A stretch of DNA of 64,000 nucleotides from an uncultured Erythrobacter sp. (GTDB lineage: Bacteria > Pseudomonadota > Alphaproteobacteria > Sphingomonadales > Sphingomonadaceae). Below the pieces are notes generated by a model. The model saw only the letters and a program-made list of their open reading frames with translations. It had not been told where the DNA came from and did no database searches. The position numbers and the translations under genes were made by a program. This document shows, one piece after another, positions 24,481 to 34,106 of the stretch. The stretch's first letter is position 1. Each line of letters opens with the position of its first letter. Location of the stretch: the NCBI GenBank assembly GCA_947500645.1, contig CANMSD010000003.1, forward strand, positions 53,501-117,500. Reading direction: 5' to 3'.

Positions 24481-26610
24481 CTAAGCAAAGGCAGCGTGCG
24501 CGATTGCCATGGTAAACATCTGCGCGTTGATCCGGATCGAGGACGGGAAAACGCTGGCGTCGGCAACATAGAGGTTACCCGTTCCGTGCACTTTGAGGTC
24601 CTCCCCAACCACCGAGCGGTTGGGGTTCGATCCCATCACATTGCCGCCCTGCGGATGCGACGTGCTGACGATGAAATCATGCCCTTCCTGCAAATGCTGG
24701 TTCACCAGAGCATCAATATCGTCGCCCGGTTTTACCGTGACGCTGGCGGAGGTTGGCAGATACACTTCCTCCGCACCTGCGGCGAAGTGCATCTTCACAG
24801 CGTCGATCACATGTTCGCGGAGTTGCTCGCGGTGTTTGCGCTTCAGGCCGACCCGGAAACGTCCGTCCTTTACCGTACCGATATCGCTGACCGGCATCAG
24901 GACGCCGAGACAGACCAGATTCGAATAGGATTGCATGCGCCGCACATATTCTTCGAACCAGCCTCCCATCGAGGCGGCGAAAGTTGCGGGTGGATGGAAC
25001 CAGCTTTCGATCAGGTGATCCCCGCGATCGACGTAAGTGCCCATCTGCACGCCGTTCCAGCTGTTCACCGTGTGCGGCATCTTGGCAATCACAGGGCATG
25101 CGAGATTGCAGGCAATCTGTTCACCAATGTCGGCAAAATTAAACCTTTCCATCAGCGCCGACGATGCACCAGTGCCTGCCGCGATGATCGCTCCCTTGGC
25201 CGGGCGGATGCGGACATGACGACCGTTTTGATGCGCTTCGACCGATTTCACCGGCTTGTTGTGGAGGTTCCAGCCAATATTGATGCGGAAGGCGGCGGTG
25301 TTCTCCGCGATCCGTGCGCCATTGGCGAGCGCGTCTTTCAGCAAGGTCTGCACGACCGAGTTCTTTCGGTCATAGGGACAGCCAGAATTGCAATAGCCAC
25401 AGCCCCAGCAGGAACGGTCATGCTGGGCGGTCTGCTTGCCATAGTTCTTCTCGAACAACTCGGCGACGACCGCCGCGTCTTCCGGACGGGCATGGCCAGC
25501 AGTCTTGAACGCGTTCCAGGCGTTTCTAAGATGCGCGCCATTGGGGCCTTCGATACTCGCATCGATCGGGGCGATGCCTAGACGAGTCCACAGATGATTG
25601 AAGGCTGCGGTCAGCCTGCCGTTCCTGTTCACATCGACGCCAAATTTGTTCTTCCAGTGCTGAATCACATCCTGGGTCAGCGGATGGGGGTTGGCCGTAT
25701 CGGGCCTGATGCAAATGCCATTGTTGACCAGCGAAGATCCGCCGACACATTCGGCCTGCAAAATTGCGATTTCGCGATTGCTCGAGGTCATCAATCCGCC
25801 GCCGATGTACATGCCGGCATATTGTTCAGCATCCTTGTGCCGAATTTCAGCGGTCGACCAATAGTCACCCTTTTCAATGATGATGACATCTTCGCCCTTG
25901 GCCGACAGAGCCGCAGCCGCTGCTGCCCCGCCTGCGCCGGAACCGATCACCAGCCAGTCGCAGTGCTCGGTGTCTGCGAGCGTGCTGCATGTTACATCGC
26001 TGACGTTGGAGAAGGCAGGTGCGTTGTGACGAGATTGCGGCGGCTGGAAGCCAATCGCATTCCAGTTGGCGGGCTGCTGGTAATAGGCGGAGTAAAAAAC
26101 GGTCCGCAGGCGGCCGAGCGCGCGGATGATGTCTAGGCCTGCATTGGCGATGCGGCTTTCCAAGCGCTGCTTGCGAGCGTCAATCGGCAGAGTGTCAAAG
26201 TCGCGACCGAGCAGCACTTCGAGGAAGAACAGCCCTACCTTGACTTCGCGGCGCGTGACGCTGGGCAGGATGCTGATCCAGGCCATCGCATTTTCGACAA
26301 TCTGGTCGATAGTGCCATTGGGCGGAGCACCGCCGAATAGCGCTTCGACAAAGGCGTGCTCGAAGGTCGCTCGTCGCTGTGCGATGACGGTTATCATCGC
26401 ATTGTCGACCTGCACCTCGCCGGCCCTACTGCGATCGACCGCTTCGCCGTCCAGCGTTACCGCTTCGCTCCCTGAGATGATGTAATCGGCTTTCTCGCCG
26501 TTTTCGCCGATCTCTACGCGAACGACCGGGTCGCCAGCTGCAGTCTTTCCCAAGGGCCGCGCACTACTCGGTGCGAGCGCGGCAATTACGGAAGGCGATG
26601 GGTTTGGCAT
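24481..26610 (-). CDS. GMC-family FAD oxidoreductase with cysteine-rich motif
   Basis: A 709-residue flavoenzyme. Residues 1-210 form an extra helical domain; then CDWLVIGSGAGGAAAAAALSAKG (FAD), a SSLVNNGIC block, CWGCGYCNSGCPYDRK (four clustered cysteines) and the C-terminal STSHPQGGNVMGSNP with the catalytic His, ending DASVFPSSIRINAQMFTMAIA. The cysteine cluster is typical of long-chain fatty alcohol or sterol oxidases in the GMC family. No signal peptide is visible. The substrate is likely an alcohol of a hydrophobic compound; an FMO-type enzyme and a TonB receptor follow nearby. Confidence 0.85.
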   Translation of the reverse strand: MPNPSPSVIAALAPSSARPLGKTAAGDPVVRVEIGENGEKADYIISGSEAVTLDGEAVDRSRAGEVQVDNAMITVIAQRRATFEHAFVEALFGGAPPNGTIDQIVENAMAWISILPSVTRREVKVGLFFLEVLLGRDFDTLPIDARKQRLESRIANAGLDIIRALGRLRTVFYSAYYQQPANWNAIGFQPPQSRHNAPAFSNVSDVTCSTLADTEHCDWLVIGSGAGGAAAAAALSAKGEDVIIIEKGDYWSTAEIRHKDAEQYAGMYIGGGLMTSSNREIAILQAECVGGSSLVNNGICIRPDTANPHPLTQDVIQHWKNKFGVDVNRNGRLTAAFNHLWTRLGIAPIDASIEGPNGAHLRNAWNAFKTAGHARPEDAAVVAELFEKNYGKQTAQHDRSCWGCGYCNSGCPYDRKNSVVQTLLKDALANGARIAENTAAFRINIGWNLHNKPVKSVEAHQNGRHVRIRPAKGAIIAAGTGASSALMERFNFADIGEQIACNLACPVIAKMPHTVNSWNGVQMGTYVDRGDHLIESWFHPPATFAASMGGWFEEYVRRMQSYSNLVCLGVLMPVSDIGTVKDGRFRVGLKRKHREQLREHVIDAVKMHFAAGAEEVYLPTSASVTVKPGDDIDALVNQHLQEGHDFIVSTSHPQGGNVMGSNPNRSVVGEDLKVHGTGNLYVADASVFPSSIRINAQMFTMAIAHAAFA

Positions 26611-26723
26611 CTCTCAATCTCCCCTTGGATCCACCAAGGAGAAGATGACGCAAATTCTACTATTCGCAAACCGAATTCGGCGCATATCCTTGTAAGGACG
26701 CGCCAATCTTCACTGATTTGGCC

Positions 26724-27485
26724 TCAGATTCCGCCAGGCGTGAAGTCAAACCCGTTTGTGGCCAGTCCATCGGTCAGGCTGTCGACGCATGATTTGAGGT
26801 CGTCCGCATCGGTCGAACGGATGACAAAATTCGATCCAACCTTGCCCTCGCGAAAGAACGGATAGGAACCGATCTGACAGTTCTCATGTGCGCTTTCAAC
26901 TTCGCGCAGGAGGTCGGCAACTTCGCTCTCAGGGATAAACCCGCCGATCGTTTCCGAGATCAAGGGCGCGCCGCCTTCCAGTTCGCCAGTGAGCGCGTCG
27001 AGCATCCCCGCCGTTATATGCGGAACGCCCGCCATCAGGAATATGTTGCCGCGCTTGATGCCGGGTGCGCCAGACATCCGATTGGGGATCAACTCAGCGC
27101 CCTCTGGCACGCGGGCCATGCGCAAACGGCCCTCGTTCACACCGCCTTTATCGGCGTAGTACCGCTCTAGCAAAGCTCGCGCCTCGGGGTGAATGACGAC
27201 GGGCACGCCTAGTGCCTTTGCAACCGCATCGACTGTGATGTCATCGTGGGTCGGACCGATACCGCCGGTCGTGAAGAGGTAGTCATTGGCTGCGCGCAAG
27301 GCGTTGACCGCTTCGACAATCCGGCCTTGCACATCTGGCACAACGCGAACTTCGGCCAGGCGAATGCCTTGCACCTGCAGCCACGAGGCGATCTGCGCGA
27401 TATTCTTGTCATGCGTTCGACCGGAAAGGATCTCGTCACCGATAATGACGAGACCAGCAGTCCAGATTTTGTCCGATTTGCTCAT
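26724..27485 (-). CDS. CinA-type molybdopterin-binding domain protein
   Basis: A 253-residue cytoplasmic protein with the MoaB/Mog fold: GDEILSGRTHDKNIAQIASWL at the start and LFTTGGIGPTHDDITVDAVAKALG. These are the CinA N-terminal signatures; the C-terminal nicotinamide-deamidase domain of full-length CinA is missing. Such short forms are annotated as competence/damage-inducible protein A or molybdopterin-binding proteins; the role is unclear. It is on the same strand as the GMC and FMO genes but with gaps of 113 and 53 bases, so operon membership is uncertain. Confidence 0.85.
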   Translation of the reverse strand: MSKSDKIWTAGLVIIGDEILSGRTHDKNIAQIASWLQVQGIRLAEVRVVPDVQGRIVEAVNALRAANDYLFTTGGIGPTHDDITVDAVAKALGVPVVIHPEARALLERYYADKGGVNEGRLRMARVPEGAELIPNRMSGAPGIKRGNIFLMAGVPHITAGMLDALTGELEGGAPLISETIGGFIPESEVADLLREVESAHENCQIGSYPFFREGKVGSNFVIRSTDADDLKSCVDSLTDGLATNGFDFTPGGI

Positions 27486-27538
27486 GCCAGCATGCCTAAG
27501 CGAAGAGCACCGTGTTAGCTACATCGAATGCGGGCGTT

Positions 27539-29053
27539 TTATTCAGCCGCTTCGAGTTGGTCAGTTTCCGTATCGGCACCAGCGCCCGCCATGCTGAAGG
27601 ACAGCAAGCCATCCTCAATCGGATCGTCGCGCAGAATTTTGCGATCGACAACGTATTCCTGGTTGAGCCGCCACGGATAGTTGACCGCATTTTTGGGCAT
27701 GATGTCTTTGCCGCGCTGGATGTAGCCACTCGAGAAGTCGAAGATATCGTCTTCCTCAAGCTTGGCCTCTGCTTCCGGCGTGAGCACCGGCGTCGCGATA
27801 TTGTTGCCGGTTGCACGCATATGGTTGAGCAAGCGGCAGATATAATCGGAATTGATGTCAGCACGCAAAGTCCAGCTGGCATTGAGGTATCCGAACACGA
27901 CTGCCAGATTGGGCAGGTTCGAGAACATGCAGCCTTTGTAGTAGAAGCGCTGATTGAATTCGACCGGCTTGCCGTTCTGGCTGATTGCGATCTTGCCCGC
28001 CACTGCGAGTTTCAGGCCGGTTGCCGTCACAATGATATCGGCTTCGAGCAATTCGCCTGATTTGAGACGAACGCCGCCCGCTTCGAACGCCTCGATATGA
28101 TCAGTCGCGATAGAGGCCTTACCCGACCTCATCGCGTTGAACAGATCGTCATCAGGGACTAGGCACAGCCGCTGATCCCACGGATCATAAGGCGGTGTGA
28201 AGCTGGCCTTATCGTAATCCTTGCCCAGCGCCTTCTCGATCTTCTTGTAGAGTGTGTCCTTCACCTTCTCCGGCTTCTCACGCGCCATCTTGAAGGCATA
28301 ATCCTGCATCTTGATATTCTTGTAGCGGGTGATGCGATAGGCGAGGTTGTCCGGCAGGATCTTGCGCAGCGTATTGGCAATCCAATCCTTCGCAGGGCGC
28401 GAGAACATCCATGTCGGGGTGCGCTGAAGCATGGTTACATGCGCGGCCTTCTCCGCAACCGAAGGAACTATCGTTACCGCTGTCGCACCGGATCCGATGA
28501 CGACAATGCGCTTGCCCGCATAATCGAGATTCTCGGGCCAGAATTGCGGGTGGATCACGTCACCGTCGAATTCACTGAAGTCGAAGCCGGCGTCATAGGG
28601 ATCGTCGTAATCGTAATAGCCGGATCCCAGATATAGGAAGTTCGCAGTAAGCGATGTGCGTGAGCCATCGGCTAGCTCAAACTCGACATGCCAGCGTGCC
28701 TCGTCCTCGCGGAAATCGGCTGACAGGACCTTGTGACCGAAGCGGATGTGTTCGCGAATGCCGCGTTCGTCGGCGATTGTGTTGAGATATTCGAGGATCG
28801 AAGGGCCGTCGGCGATACTCTTTTCATGCCGCCACGGTTCGAAATCAAAACCAAGCGTATGCATGTCGCTATCGGAACGGATGCCCGGATAACGGAACAG
28901 GTCCCATGTGCCGCCGATATTCTCGCGCTGTTCGACAATCGCGTAGGAATGCTGCGGCGATTTCATTTCCATATGCGCCGCCATGCCGATGCCGGAAATT
29001 CCGGCACCCACAATCAGCACATCGACATCAGGGGCAGTGGCCACCATTCTCAT
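27539..29053 (-). CDS. FAD-dependent monooxygenase, Baeyer-Villiger/FMO type
   Basis: A 504-residue flavoprotein. Two Rossmann motifs (DVLIVGAGISGIGMAAHM for FAD, RIVVIGSGATAVTIVPSV for NADPH) flank FDGDVIHPQFWP, a perfect FxGxxxHxxxWP Baeyer-Villiger fingerprint. It likely oxygenates a ketone or a nitrogen/sulphur compound. The start is ATG 29053, with GGAGAGAA close upstream; ATG 29047 is an equally good second choice, and a longer reading to 29122 lacks support. It is divergent from a TonB receptor gene. Confidence 0.87.
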   Translation of the reverse strand: MRMVATAPDVDVLIVGAGISGIGMAAHMEMKSPQHSYAIVEQRENIGGTWDLFRYPGIRSDSDMHTLGFDFEPWRHEKSIADGPSILEYLNTIADERGIREHIRFGHKVLSADFREDEARWHVEFELADGSRTSLTANFLYLGSGYYDYDDPYDAGFDFSEFDGDVIHPQFWPENLDYAGKRIVVIGSGATAVTIVPSVAEKAAHVTMLQRTPTWMFSRPAKDWIANTLRKILPDNLAYRITRYKNIKMQDYAFKMAREKPEKVKDTLYKKIEKALGKDYDKASFTPPYDPWDQRLCLVPDDDLFNAMRSGKASIATDHIEAFEAGGVRLKSGELLEADIIVTATGLKLAVAGKIAISQNGKPVEFNQRFYYKGCMFSNLPNLAVVFGYLNASWTLRADINSDYICRLLNHMRATGNNIATPVLTPEAEAKLEEDDIFDFSSGYIQRGKDIMPKNAVNYPWRLNQEYVVDRKILRDDPIEDGLLSFSMAGAGADTETDQLEAAE

Positions 29054-29159
29054 TTCTCTCCTAGTCGAAAATGAAGAAAGCACACGCACTGCACAAAAGC
29101 GAGTCATGATTGCATTTTGCAACTGACTTGTCAGGGATCATCGGTTAAGCGCCCGCGCT

Positions 29160-31187
29160 ATGCCAAAACTGCGTTGGTCGTTTCCGGCCGTTCTCCCCCT
29201 TGCCCTTTCCGCTCCGCTGTACGCTCAGGATGAGGGTGAAACGCCCGAAATCGACCACAGCGAAATCGTAGTTACCGGCGAAGGGCTGGAGCAAGCGCCG
29301 TCTGTCAGCGCCTATGCGGTGAGCGAGATTGAGCGCGACGATATCGTCGCCAGCGCATCGGGCCGGATCGAGGACACTTTGCGCAATGTGGCCGGGTTCC
29401 AGCAGTTTCGCCGCTCCGATAGCCGCTCTTCCAATCCGAGTGCGCAGGGCGTGACGCTGCGTGCGCTGGGCGGCAATGCAACAAGCCGCGCGCTGGTGCT
29501 GCTGGATGGCGTGCCGCTGTCCGATCCGTTTTTCGGATATGTGCCGCTGAGTTCGATTGCGCCCGAGCGTCTCGGATCGATCCGTGTGACGCGTGGCGGT
29601 GGTTCCGGACCATTCGGTGCTGGCGCGCTGGCGGGCACCATCGAGCTGGAGAGCGCGGATGCCGACACGCTCGGCCCTGTTGCCGCAAGCCTGCTGGCTA
29701 ATGACCGCGAGGAGACCGAAGCCAGCGCGAGCATTGGCGCAAATCTTGGCGCAGGCTTTGCTGTCGTGAGTGGACGCTGGGACAGAGGGCAGGGCTTCTT
29801 CACCACACCTGATGATCAGCGCGTTCCGGCAACGGCACGGGCAGCATTCGACAGCTGGTCGATTGGCCTGCGCGCCGTTGCGCCATTGTCTGACACAGTA
29901 GAGTTGCAAGCGCGCGGATTGGTTTTTGACGATGCGCGCACGCTGCGCTTCGACGGAGCGAATTCGACCAGCGAAGGACAGGATGCGAGTATTCGTATCG
30001 TCGGCCGCGGTGACTGGCAATTCGACGCGCTCGCCTATCTGCAGGCGCGCAATTTCTCCAATGTCGTGATCAGCTCGACACGGTTTGTACGCGTGCTCGA
30101 CCAGCGTAATACGCCCTCGACCGGGCTGGGTGGCAAATTCGAGCTGCGGCCCCCAGTTGGCAGCGGTCACACGGTGCGGCTGGGCGTGGACTACCGCCGG
30201 TCCGACGGCGAGTTGCAGGAAGAAGCGTTCAGCGCCTTCACAGGCAATTTGCGCGAGCGGCGGCGCGCTGGCGGCACCAACAGCGACCTTGGCTTCTTTA
30301 TCGAGGATGATTGGCAGGCAGGTGCCCTGTTGCTTACCGGAGGATTGCGGGCAGACCGGACGATCATTTCGGATGGCTTCTTCCGCGCGCTCGACGCGAG
30401 CGGCGCTGTTGTGAGCGAGATCATAGCAACCGATCGCCGCGATTGGTCGCTCTCGTGGCGGGCTGGTGCAGCCTATGATGCAGGCGGCGGATTGCGATTG
30501 CGCGCGGCGGCCTACACCGGCCTGCGACTGCCGACTTTGAACGAGCTCTATCGACCCTTTGTTGTGTTCCCCGTGGTGACACAAGCCAATGCCGCGCTAG
30601 AAAACGAGCGGCTGGAAGGTTTCGAAGTCGGCTTTGATTGGGCGCCAAATGAGAATGTCAGCTTCGCGCTAACTGCGTTCGACAATGAGGTCGAAAACGC
30701 CATCGCCAATGTCACGCTCGAGCCTAATTTGCGTCAGCGCCAGAACCTGCCTGCCATTGAGGCGCAAGGCATCGAAGCCGCGTTGGGACTGGAGTTTGGC
30801 CAGATCAGCTTCGACGGTTCGTTCACCTACACCGACGCCGAGATTGCAGGTTCGGGTGCGTCGGTTGCGCTTGATGGCAATCGTCCGCCGCAAACACCGC
30901 GTCTGGCATTCTCCGCGAGTCTTACCTGGCAACCGGCGGCTGGCTGGCGCCTGGCTGGCACGGTTCGGCATACTGGCGCGCAATTCGAGGATGATCAGGA
31001 GACCGACATTCTGCCAGCTGCAACCACTCTCGACGTCTTTGCTCAAGTGCCAATCGCCGGAAAATTTTCAGCGGTCTTGCGCGGTGAAAATTTGCTCGAT
31101 GAGCGGATCGTGACCCGCAATTCGCGCGGCGCGATTGACCTCGGTGTGCCGCGCACCGTGTGGATCGGCATTCGCTACGGTTTTTAG
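29160..31187 (+). CDS. TonB-dependent outer-membrane receptor 1
   Basis: A 675-residue outer-membrane barrel protein with signal peptide MPKLRWSFPAVLPLALSAPLYAQ. A plug domain follows with SEIVVTGEGLEQ (TonB-box region), RIEDTLRNVAGFQQFRRSDSRSSNPSAQG and LVLLDGVPLSDPFFGYVPLSSIAPERLGSIRVTRGGGS. The barrel ends in ...RTVWIGIRYGF with the C-terminal Phe used by the BAM complex. The cargo is unknown. It is divergent from the Baeyer-Villiger-type oxygenase with 106 bases between, so uptake and oxidation of the same substrate is a reasonable guess. Genes at 29160 and 31401 are on one strand but separated. Confidence 0.92.
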   Translation: MPKLRWSFPAVLPLALSAPLYAQDEGETPEIDHSEIVVTGEGLEQAPSVSAYAVSEIERDDIVASASGRIEDTLRNVAGFQQFRRSDSRSSNPSAQGVTLRALGGNATSRALVLLDGVPLSDPFFGYVPLSSIAPERLGSIRVTRGGGSGPFGAGALAGTIELESADADTLGPVAASLLANDREETEASASIGANLGAGFAVVSGRWDRGQGFFTTPDDQRVPATARAAFDSWSIGLRAVAPLSDTVELQARGLVFDDARTLRFDGANSTSEGQDASIRIVGRGDWQFDALAYLQARNFSNVVISSTRFVRVLDQRNTPSTGLGGKFELRPPVGSGHTVRLGVDYRRSDGELQEEAFSAFTGNLRERRRAGGTNSDLGFFIEDDWQAGALLLTGGLRADRTIISDGFFRALDASGAVVSEIIATDRRDWSLSWRAGAAYDAGGGLRLRAAAYTGLRLPTLNELYRPFVVFPVVTQANAALENERLEGFEVGFDWAPNENVSFALTAFDNEVENAIANVTLEPNLRQRQNLPAIEAQGIEAALGLEFGQISFDGSFTYTDAEIAGSGASVALDGNRPPQTPRLAFSASLTWQPAAGWRLAGTVRHTGAQFEDDQETDILPAATTLDVFAQVPIAGKFSAVLRGENLLDERIVTRNSRGAIDLGVPRTVWIGIRYGF

Positions 31188-31400
31188 ATCGGATTGCACT
31201 CGACGAGCCTAACAGAGCTAACTCGCAAGTTTATTCCGTCACTGAAGTCAAAATCGTATCTTTGCTGCGCTGCAACACAATATGTGGCATTTTTGCATCA
31301 ATCTGTGAGAACCCACGTCGCACTCTTGCGAATTGAATCCCCGCGTGACTAGTCTGCCTTCCATAAAAACAAGAACATCGGTTTGTTGGAGAGGAAACCT

Positions 31401-33974
31401 ATGAAAAAGTTCGCAGTCTACGCGGCTGGCCTGATGGCAAGCAGCATTCTTGCCCAGCCAGTCTTGGCTCAAGACGCTGAGGCAGACGCCGAGGAAGCGG
31501 CCCGCGATAATACCATTATCGTGACAGCCACTCGGCGTGCTGAAAACGTCCAAGACATTCCAATCGCTGTTACTGCAGTCACGCCCGAGCAGCTTGATAA
31601 GCAGGGCGTGGTTAACGTCCAGAATATCACTCAAGTTTCACCGAGCTTCTCAACCTCGAATGCGCAGATCGCATCCGGTTCCGTGGTGCTGCGTATTCGC
31701 GGGGTGGGTACGACTTCGAACAATATCGGCTTTGAAAGCGCCGTGGGCATCTTCGTAGACGGCGCCTATCAATCGCGTCCGGGCGTCGCGCTCAGCGAGT
31801 TCGTCGATATTGAGCGGGTTGAGGTTCTTCGCGGTCCGCAGGGCACGTTGTTTGGCCGTAACACTTCGGCTGGTGCGCTCAACATCACCACCCGCCGCCC
31901 TGATCTCAACGAGTTCGGCGGTTTTGTGAACGGCACTTACGGCAACTTTGATCTGATCAACGTCCAGGGCGCGATCAATGCTCCGTTGGTAGAAGACACG
32001 CTCGCAGTGCGTCTCACCGGCGCCTATCGCCAGCGCGACGGTACGGTCGATGTGATCGATGGAACCGGCACTCAGATCGGCGAATCAAACACAATCGATC
32101 AATTCCTTGTTCGCGGCCAGCTAGGCTATGAAGGCGAGAGCGGCCTCGCTGCACGCTTGATTTTTGACTACAGTGAAAGTGAAAACCAGTGCTGTGCCGC
32201 CATTGAGGTTTTTGCGAATACGCCGTTTGAAGGCGCGGTGGCTGCCTTGGGCGGCGGTGCGCGTGCCGGTATGGCTACCCCGCTTCCGGCGACCGAACCA
32301 TTTGATGTGACTTCCGCCCAGCGAGCGATCGACAATCGTGTCGCAACCGCGAGCCGCCTGCCGCTCGCCAATGCAGAACAATGGGGCGTGACCGGTGAAA
32401 TTGAATTTCCGATCAGCGATAATGCCGATCTGATTTTCATCGGATCTTATCGCGACTTCTCCTCCAGTGAGAATTACGATTCTAGCTTCTCTGGCCTTGA
32501 TGTGTTCGATGTGGACCGGCTCGATACCGATATCGAGACGTTCACTGCGGAGTTGCGCTTGCAAGGCGATGCTTTTGACGGAGCATTGAGCTGGCTCATT
32601 GGTGGTTATTATTCCGATGAATCGATCACTTCGGAGCAAGACTTCTCGCTTGGCGCGGATTATGACCTACAGATTGGCGGGCTCTTTGGCGGACTGCTTG
32701 GTCCTGCTCCCCTCACGCTGCTCACCGACTTGATCAACGATCCAGCTGTGCCCGGAAACGGTGTCAGCCCGAACGGTACAACATCGACCAATCGTTATAC
32801 GCAAAGCAGCGAAAGCTGGTCGATCTTCACTCACAATACGCTCGACATTACGGACAACCTCAGTGTTACATTGGGGCTACGCTATTCGGACGAGAGCAAG
32901 ACCGGCGGTTTCACCCAGCTCGCCAGCAACAATCCAACGTGTTTGACGCTACTGTCTGACACGGCGACGATTGCGGCCACTGTCGGCGCTGGTCTCGTGG
33001 GTAACGTGCTTGGAACCGGGTGCTTTGCGTTCACCGCGCCGGCAATCGGATCGGATGCCATTGCATTCCCGCTCCCGCGCGAGTTTGAGGTTCCGTTCAG
33101 CGATAGTGAGCTGATCTATACCGGTAAGATTTCGTATGAATTCGATGCGCCGGTAACGGCCTATGCAAGCTTCACGCACGGCTATAAATCAGGCGGCATC
33201 AACCTCGACATTACTGCCAATGCTGGCGGTGCCGATCCAACCTTCCTGTCGGAAGAAGTGGATGCCTATGAAGTGGGCTTGAAGGCACAATTCCTCGATG
33301 ACGCCGTGACATTGAACGTTGCGGGCTTCATCGAAGAGTTTTCAGATTTCCAGGTGCTCGAGTTCACCGGTGCTCAGTTCACCACATTTAACGTGAATAA
33401 GGCGATTTCATCCGGTGTCGAAATTGAGTCGGTGATCAGGCCGACATCTGATCTCACGTTCAACGCGGGCCTGACGATAACCGACGCACGCTATCCTGAG
33501 GATTGCGATGGCGGCGTTCCAAATGCGAACGTTACAACGCTGTGCGGAAACTCGCTCACCAATGCGCCCGATATCGTGGCCATTGCCGGTGTGAATTATG
33601 ACAAGGATATCGGCAGCAACCTGCGCGGTTTCTTCTCTGGTCAGATCCGGACAGAGAGCGATCGCCGGACCTCAACGCAAGCGAATACCGTTCCTAGCGC
33701 TGCGATCATCGCTGGCTTTGGCGGCGATATTCAAGCGGCGGTCGATGCCGCGCCGCTGGTGCCGTTCGATGTTCAGGACAGCAACACCAAGGTGAACCTA
33801 CGGGTTGGCATTGGAGCGCAGGATGAAAGCTGGACAGTGGAAGTCTGGGGCGTGAACGTGACCGATCAAGTGACGCGCGGCGTGACATTCAACACCGTGC
33901 TGCGCGGTTCATCGCGCTCTGCATTCCCGCAAGAGCCAGCAACATATGGTGTGACCGTTCGGGGCAAGTTCTAA
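31401..33974 (+). CDS. TonB-dependent outer-membrane receptor 2
   Basis: An 857-residue receptor. The start ATG 31401 has GGAGAGGA upstream and begins a signal peptide (MKKFAVYAAGLMASSILAQPVLAQ). The plug domain carries NTIIVTATRRAENVQDIPIAVTA, VLRIRGVGTTSNNIGFESAVGIFVDGAYQSRPG and VEVLRGPQGTLFGRNTSAGALNI; the barrel ends YGVTVRGKF. The FADxxG-like and IPIAVTA patterns are frequent in sphingomonad receptors for iron complexes or hydrophobic organics. Substrate is unknown. A strong terminator follows. The 213-base leader before it has no clear Fur-like box that I can identify. Confidence 0.92.
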   Translation: MKKFAVYAAGLMASSILAQPVLAQDAEADAEEAARDNTIIVTATRRAENVQDIPIAVTAVTPEQLDKQGVVNVQNITQVSPSFSTSNAQIASGSVVLRIRGVGTTSNNIGFESAVGIFVDGAYQSRPGVALSEFVDIERVEVLRGPQGTLFGRNTSAGALNITTRRPDLNEFGGFVNGTYGNFDLINVQGAINAPLVEDTLAVRLTGAYRQRDGTVDVIDGTGTQIGESNTIDQFLVRGQLGYEGESGLAARLIFDYSESENQCCAAIEVFANTPFEGAVAALGGGARAGMATPLPATEPFDVTSAQRAIDNRVATASRLPLANAEQWGVTGEIEFPISDNADLIFIGSYRDFSSSENYDSSFSGLDVFDVDRLDTDIETFTAELRLQGDAFDGALSWLIGGYYSDESITSEQDFSLGADYDLQIGGLFGGLLGPAPLTLLTDLINDPAVPGNGVSPNGTTSTNRYTQSSESWSIFTHNTLDITDNLSVTLGLRYSDESKTGGFTQLASNNPTCLTLLSDTATIAATVGAGLVGNVLGTGCFAFTAPAIGSDAIAFPLPREFEVPFSDSELIYTGKISYEFDAPVTAYASFTHGYKSGGINLDITANAGGADPTFLSEEVDAYEVGLKAQFLDDAVTLNVAGFIEEFSDFQVLEFTGAQFTTFNVNKAISSGVEIESVIRPTSDLTFNAGLTITDARYPEDCDGGVPNANVTTLCGNSLTNAPDIVAIAGVNYDKDIGSNLRGFFSGQIRTESDRRTSTQANTVPSAAIIAGFGGDIQAAVDAAPLVPFDVQDSNTKVNLRVGIGAQDESWTVEVWGVNVTDQVTRGVTFNTVLRGSSRSAFPQEPATYGVTVRGKF

Positions 33975-34032
33975 GGCTCACACCACAACCAGGTCCGCCT
34001 AGCGGCGGCTTGCCTTTGGGAGAGGGCAAAAG

Positions 34033-34072
34033 AAGGGGCGGCTCGCAGATAAGCGGACCGCCCCTTTGATTT
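34033..34072 (+). terminator. Rho-independent terminator
   Basis: AAGGGGCGG (34033-34041) pairs with CCGCCCCTT (34058-34066), with an inner CGC/GCG pair (34044-34046 and 34053-34055), followed by TGATTTTTAT. It closes the TonB receptor 2 transcript, 58 bases after its stop. Confidence 0.85.
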
Positions 34073-34106
34073 TTATATCTGCAGAGAATGAGTGGCTCAG
34101 GCGCCC

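Noticed and set aside
29145..30584. A 479-residue open frame on the minus strand
   Set aside because: It is antisense to TonB receptor 1, whose signal peptide, plug and barrel motifs are clear.
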